Positions 14,257 to 15,838 of a stretch of 15,838 nucleotides of DNA are shown here, piece after piece. The translations under genes and the position numbers were made by a program. This DNA comes from Anaerolineae bacterium (lineage in GTDB: Bacteria; Chloroflexota; Anaerolineae; J102), in NCBI GenBank assembly GCA_026985975.1, contig JALSPL010000127.1, positions 1-15,838 on the forward strand. The letters run 5' to 3'. How positions within the stretch are numbered: the first letter of the stretch is position 1; the number at the start of each line of letters is the position of its first letter. The notes beneath the pieces were generated by a model. That model did not search any database, had not been told where the DNA came from, and was given only the letters and a program-made list of their open reading frames with translations.

Positions 14257-14274
14257 AGAACGCAGATGACGCAG

Positions 14275-14290
14275 AAAAATCACGATTTTT
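14275..14290. terminator. AAAAATC-AC-GATTTTT hairpin at the end of the small membrane gene
   Basis: AAAAATC (14275-14281) and GATTTTT (14284-14290) pair perfectly. The hairpin overlaps the last codons and stop of the small leftward gene. It is A/T-only in the outer stem, so it is weak as an intrinsic terminator, and the preceding CGCAGATGACGCAG looks like another dispersed repeat. Confidence 0.35.
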
Positions 14291-14477
14291 TTGCCGCCAG
14301 CGCATTGGCCAGCGGTACGGCAATGCCCACGACCAGCGCCAGGGCGAAGGCAAGCTGCCAATCGGCCACGCCCGCCCCCTCGAAAATCAACGTCCACAGC
14401 CAGGTGACCAGCGCTGTCACAAAGAATCCCACCACAAAGGTGACGACGAAACCGATGAGCACTCGTTTGGCGTCCAT
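14280..14477 (-). CDS. Small two-helix membrane protein (65 aa)
   Basis: A 65-aa protein with two hydrophobic helices (about 7-31 and 40-61), a short basic N-terminus (KR at 4-5) and a KK tail. A strong SD, AGGAGGA (14481-14487), lies just before the ATG at 14477 and supports it as a real gene despite its size. I do not recognise the family; a small membrane-integral helper or a phage-shock-like membrane protein would both fit. Its last codons and stop fall inside an AAAAATC/GATTTTT hairpin of a dispersed repeat, so the C-terminus may have been altered by repeat insertion. It is divergent from the radical SAM gene. Confidence 0.7.
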   Translation of the reverse strand: MDAKRVLIGFVVTFVVGFFVTALVTWLWTLIFEGAGVADWQLAFALALVVGIAVPLANALAAKKS

Positions 14478-14617
14478 ATTTCCTCCTGCACGGGCTGAAG
14501 CAGGCGCGGGCGCTGCAACATCAGGCCCGCAGCAAGCGCGATAAATAGGGAAAACAACACCCTCAGTCTATCACACTGTGCGGGCGCGGAAAAGTGACGC
14601 ATTTCCAAAGCGTACAA

Positions 14618-14646
14618 TTGCCATCCATCCCATTCTGCATGATAAT
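14618..14646 (+). promoter_or_regulatory. Sigma70-like promoter for the radical SAM gene
   Basis: TTGCCA (14618-14623) and GATAAT (14641-14646) are separated by exactly 17 nt, four of six and five of six matches to consensus. Transcription would start near 14653, giving a leader of about 40 nt before the ATG at 14694. Confidence 0.6.
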
Positions 14647-14693
14647 GACAAGCTAATCGCCAGACCGCACCCCCATCGCTCCCCCATCACATC

Positions 14694-15821
14694 ATGTCCG
14701 CCGACGCCCTTACAAAACTTTATGTCGAACTGACCACCGCCTGCAATCTCGATTGCGTCATGTGCGTGCGTCGCACCTGGCGGGATGAGGGCTACGGGCC
14801 CATGGATTGGGCGCTCTATCAGCGTCTCATCGAGCAGCTTCGCGCCTTTCCGACCCCGCCCGTCATCCACTTCGGCGGCTATGGCGAGCCCATGACCTAT
14901 CCCCGTTTTCTGGAGGCCATCGAGCTGGCCAAGAGCATCGGCGCCCGGGTGGAGATGACCACCAACGGCACATTGCTCACGCCCGACATGGCTCAGGCCC
15001 TCATCGACCTCGACGTGGACAAGATCATGGTCTCCATCGACGGCGTCTCGCCCGAAGTCTACGGCGATATCCGGGTGCACAGCGATTTCAAAAAGGTCAT
15101 CGGCAACTTCGTGGAATTGTTTCGGCGCAAGGTCTCGCAGCGAGGTCGGGGCCTGCACAAACCCATCGTCGGCATCGCCTTCGTGGCCATGAAACGCAAC
15201 ATTGCCGATCTGCCCCGTCTGCCGCAATTGGCCCACTTCATCGGTGCATCCGAGATCAAAGTCTCCAATGTCGTGCCCTACTACCCGCAATTGGCGGACG
15301 AAATCCTCTACGACCGGGCGCTCTACTCCCTGGCCTATCGCTCCTCGCCCGCCATCCCCGACATGAGCCTGCCCAAGATGAATCTGGATGACGCCACCTA
15401 TCCCGCGCTGAAAGAAGTCTTCGATTCCACCGTCAGCCTCAGTTGGAAACAGAGTAGCCTCAATCGCTACAACGATTATTGCGAATTCACCCAACAGGGC
15501 TACGCGGTCATTCGCCGGGACGGCGCTGTGGCGCCCTGCCTGGAACTGATGCGGGATCACACTGTGTATTTGCTGGGCCGCCCCCAGCATGTCACCCACT
15601 ACACATTGGGAGACGTCAGCCAACAATCGCTACGCGACATCTGGGAATCGCCCGAATACAGCGACTTCCGACGCCGGGTGCGGGAATTCCCCTACTCGCC
15701 CTGCCTCACCTGCGGCGGCTGTGAGCGCTTCGAGGAAAACTTCCAGGATTGCAACGAGAACAACGTCTTTCCGGTGTGCGGGCGCTGCCCCTGGGCCCAG
15801 GGCTTTGTGCAATGCCCGTAG
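14694..15821 (+). CDS. Radical SAM/SPASM protein, tungsten-oxidoreductase cofactor maturase-like
   Basis: A 375-aa cytosolic enzyme. The radical SAM cluster motif CNLDCVMC (C17, C21, C24) starts a barrel with a GGYGEP (61-66) SAM-binding motif, TTNGT (89-93) and VSIDG (113-117). The C-terminal SPASM-like part has Cys at 263, 282, 337, 340, 343, 353, 362, 365 and 374, enough for auxiliary iron-sulfur clusters. Both ends (LYVELTTACNLDCVMC and CGRCPWAQGFVQCP) fit my memory of the tungsten cofactor oxidoreductase radical SAM maturase family (TIGR04317-type, Pyrococcus cmo-like). That role would predict a neighbouring tungsten aldehyde oxidoreductase, and none is in the window. A purine-rich stretch and an ATG at 15833 just after the stop may begin the next gene. 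No SD is visible before the ATG at 14694. Other SPASM peptide-maturase roles cannot be excluded. Confidence 0.75.
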   Translation: MSADALTKLYVELTTACNLDCVMCVRRTWRDEGYGPMDWALYQRLIEQLRAFPTPPVIHFGGYGEPMTYPRFLEAIELAKSIGARVEMTTNGTLLTPDMAQALIDLDVDKIMVSIDGVSPEVYGDIRVHSDFKKVIGNFVELFRRKVSQRGRGLHKPIVGIAFVAMKRNIADLPRLPQLAHFIGASEIKVSNVVPYYPQLADEILYDRALYSLAYRSSPAIPDMSLPKMNLDDATYPALKEVFDSTVSLSWKQSSLNRYNDYCEFTQQGYAVIRRDGAVAPCLELMRDHTVYLLGRPQHVTHYTLGDVSQQSLRDIWESPEYSDFRRRVREFPYSPCLTCGGCERFEENFQDCNENNVFPVCGRCPWAQGFVQCP

Positions 15822-15838
15822 GGGGGAGAGGGATGAGG

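Larger units (their letters stand above)
13883..14279. other. Intergenic region rich in dispersed repeats, no gene
   Basis: This 397-nt gap lies between the GEVED gene and the small membrane-protein gene, both leftward. It contains reverse copies of modules A (14053-14100) and B (14208-14256), the CGTAA heptamer array (14117-14173) and part of a CGCAGA-type repeat with an AAAAATC/GATTTTT hairpin. Short reading frames here share peptide strings with frames near 6.0 kb and are repeat translations, not genes. Confidence 0.65.

Noticed and set aside
14571..15626. Minus-strand reading frame of 351 codons
   Set aside because: It is antisense to the radical SAM gene, whose CxxxCxxC and SPASM cysteines are certain.
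1..15838. Defence system, phage, toxin-antitoxin or transposase genes
   Set aside because: I looked for nuclease, helicase, methyltransferase, integrase and small paired-gene signatures on both strands and saw none; the genes are mostly exported carbohydrate- and phosphate-acting proteins.

Overview
The window looks like a chromosomal segment of a GC-rich, free-living heterotroph, most likely a Chloroflexota bacterium (Anaerolineae/Caldilineae/Ardenticatenia-like). This rests on protein style only. Two lipoproteins carry long Thr/Pro-rich linkers (TPTPT-type) after the lipobox. There is a DUF7948/SBBP-repeat protein, a GEVED-domain surface protein and a tungsten-cofactor-type radical SAM protein, and the intergenic regions are rich in dispersed palindromic repeats. 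No rRNA, tRNA, CRISPR array, transposase, phage gene or recognisable defence system was seen.

Layout: (i) 1-856 (-) is the 5' part of a secreted SBBP beta-propeller protein that runs off the left edge, followed by a divergent intergenic region with a good sigma70-type promoter and a nested palindrome. (ii) 1421-4398 (+) holds an unrecognised 497-aa protein and a lipoprotein with an (alpha/alpha)6 six-hairpin glycosidase-like domain, probably one operon. (iii) 4423-5787 (-), convergent with it, is a lipoprotein PQQ-type sugar dehydrogenase. (iv) 5788-6340 is a gene-free stretch packed with at least four different palindromic or dispersed repeats. (v) 6341-12415 (+) has three secreted proteins: a right-handed beta-helix protein, a purple-acid-phosphatase-like metallophosphoesterase and a GHL15-like putative glycoside hydrolase carrying a CBM. 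Their catalytic parts are unrelated, but all end in the same roughly 100-residue Fn3-like module terminating in GEFDF(A/S)L. (vi) 12476-13882 (-) is a GEVED-domain surface protein with a C-terminal membrane anchor. (vii) 13883-14279 is a second repeat-rich gap. (viii) 14280-14477 (-) is a small two-helix membrane protein. (ix) 14694-15821 (+) is a radical SAM/SPASM protein that resembles the tungsten-oxidoreductase cofactor maturase, with its own promoter.

Functionally, most genes encode exported proteins that would act on carbohydrates or phosphoesters at or outside the cell surface. The most interesting signals are the shared GEFDF C-terminal module, which could be a sorting, anchoring or adhesion tag, and the intergenic repeats. 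The repeats include inverted copies (6018-6109 and 14053-14256) that bracket the whole block of secreted genes, a palindrome present in two copies with compensatory base changes, and a heptamer array with pseudoknot-like ABA'B' symmetry. I did not find a convincing new defence or mobile system.
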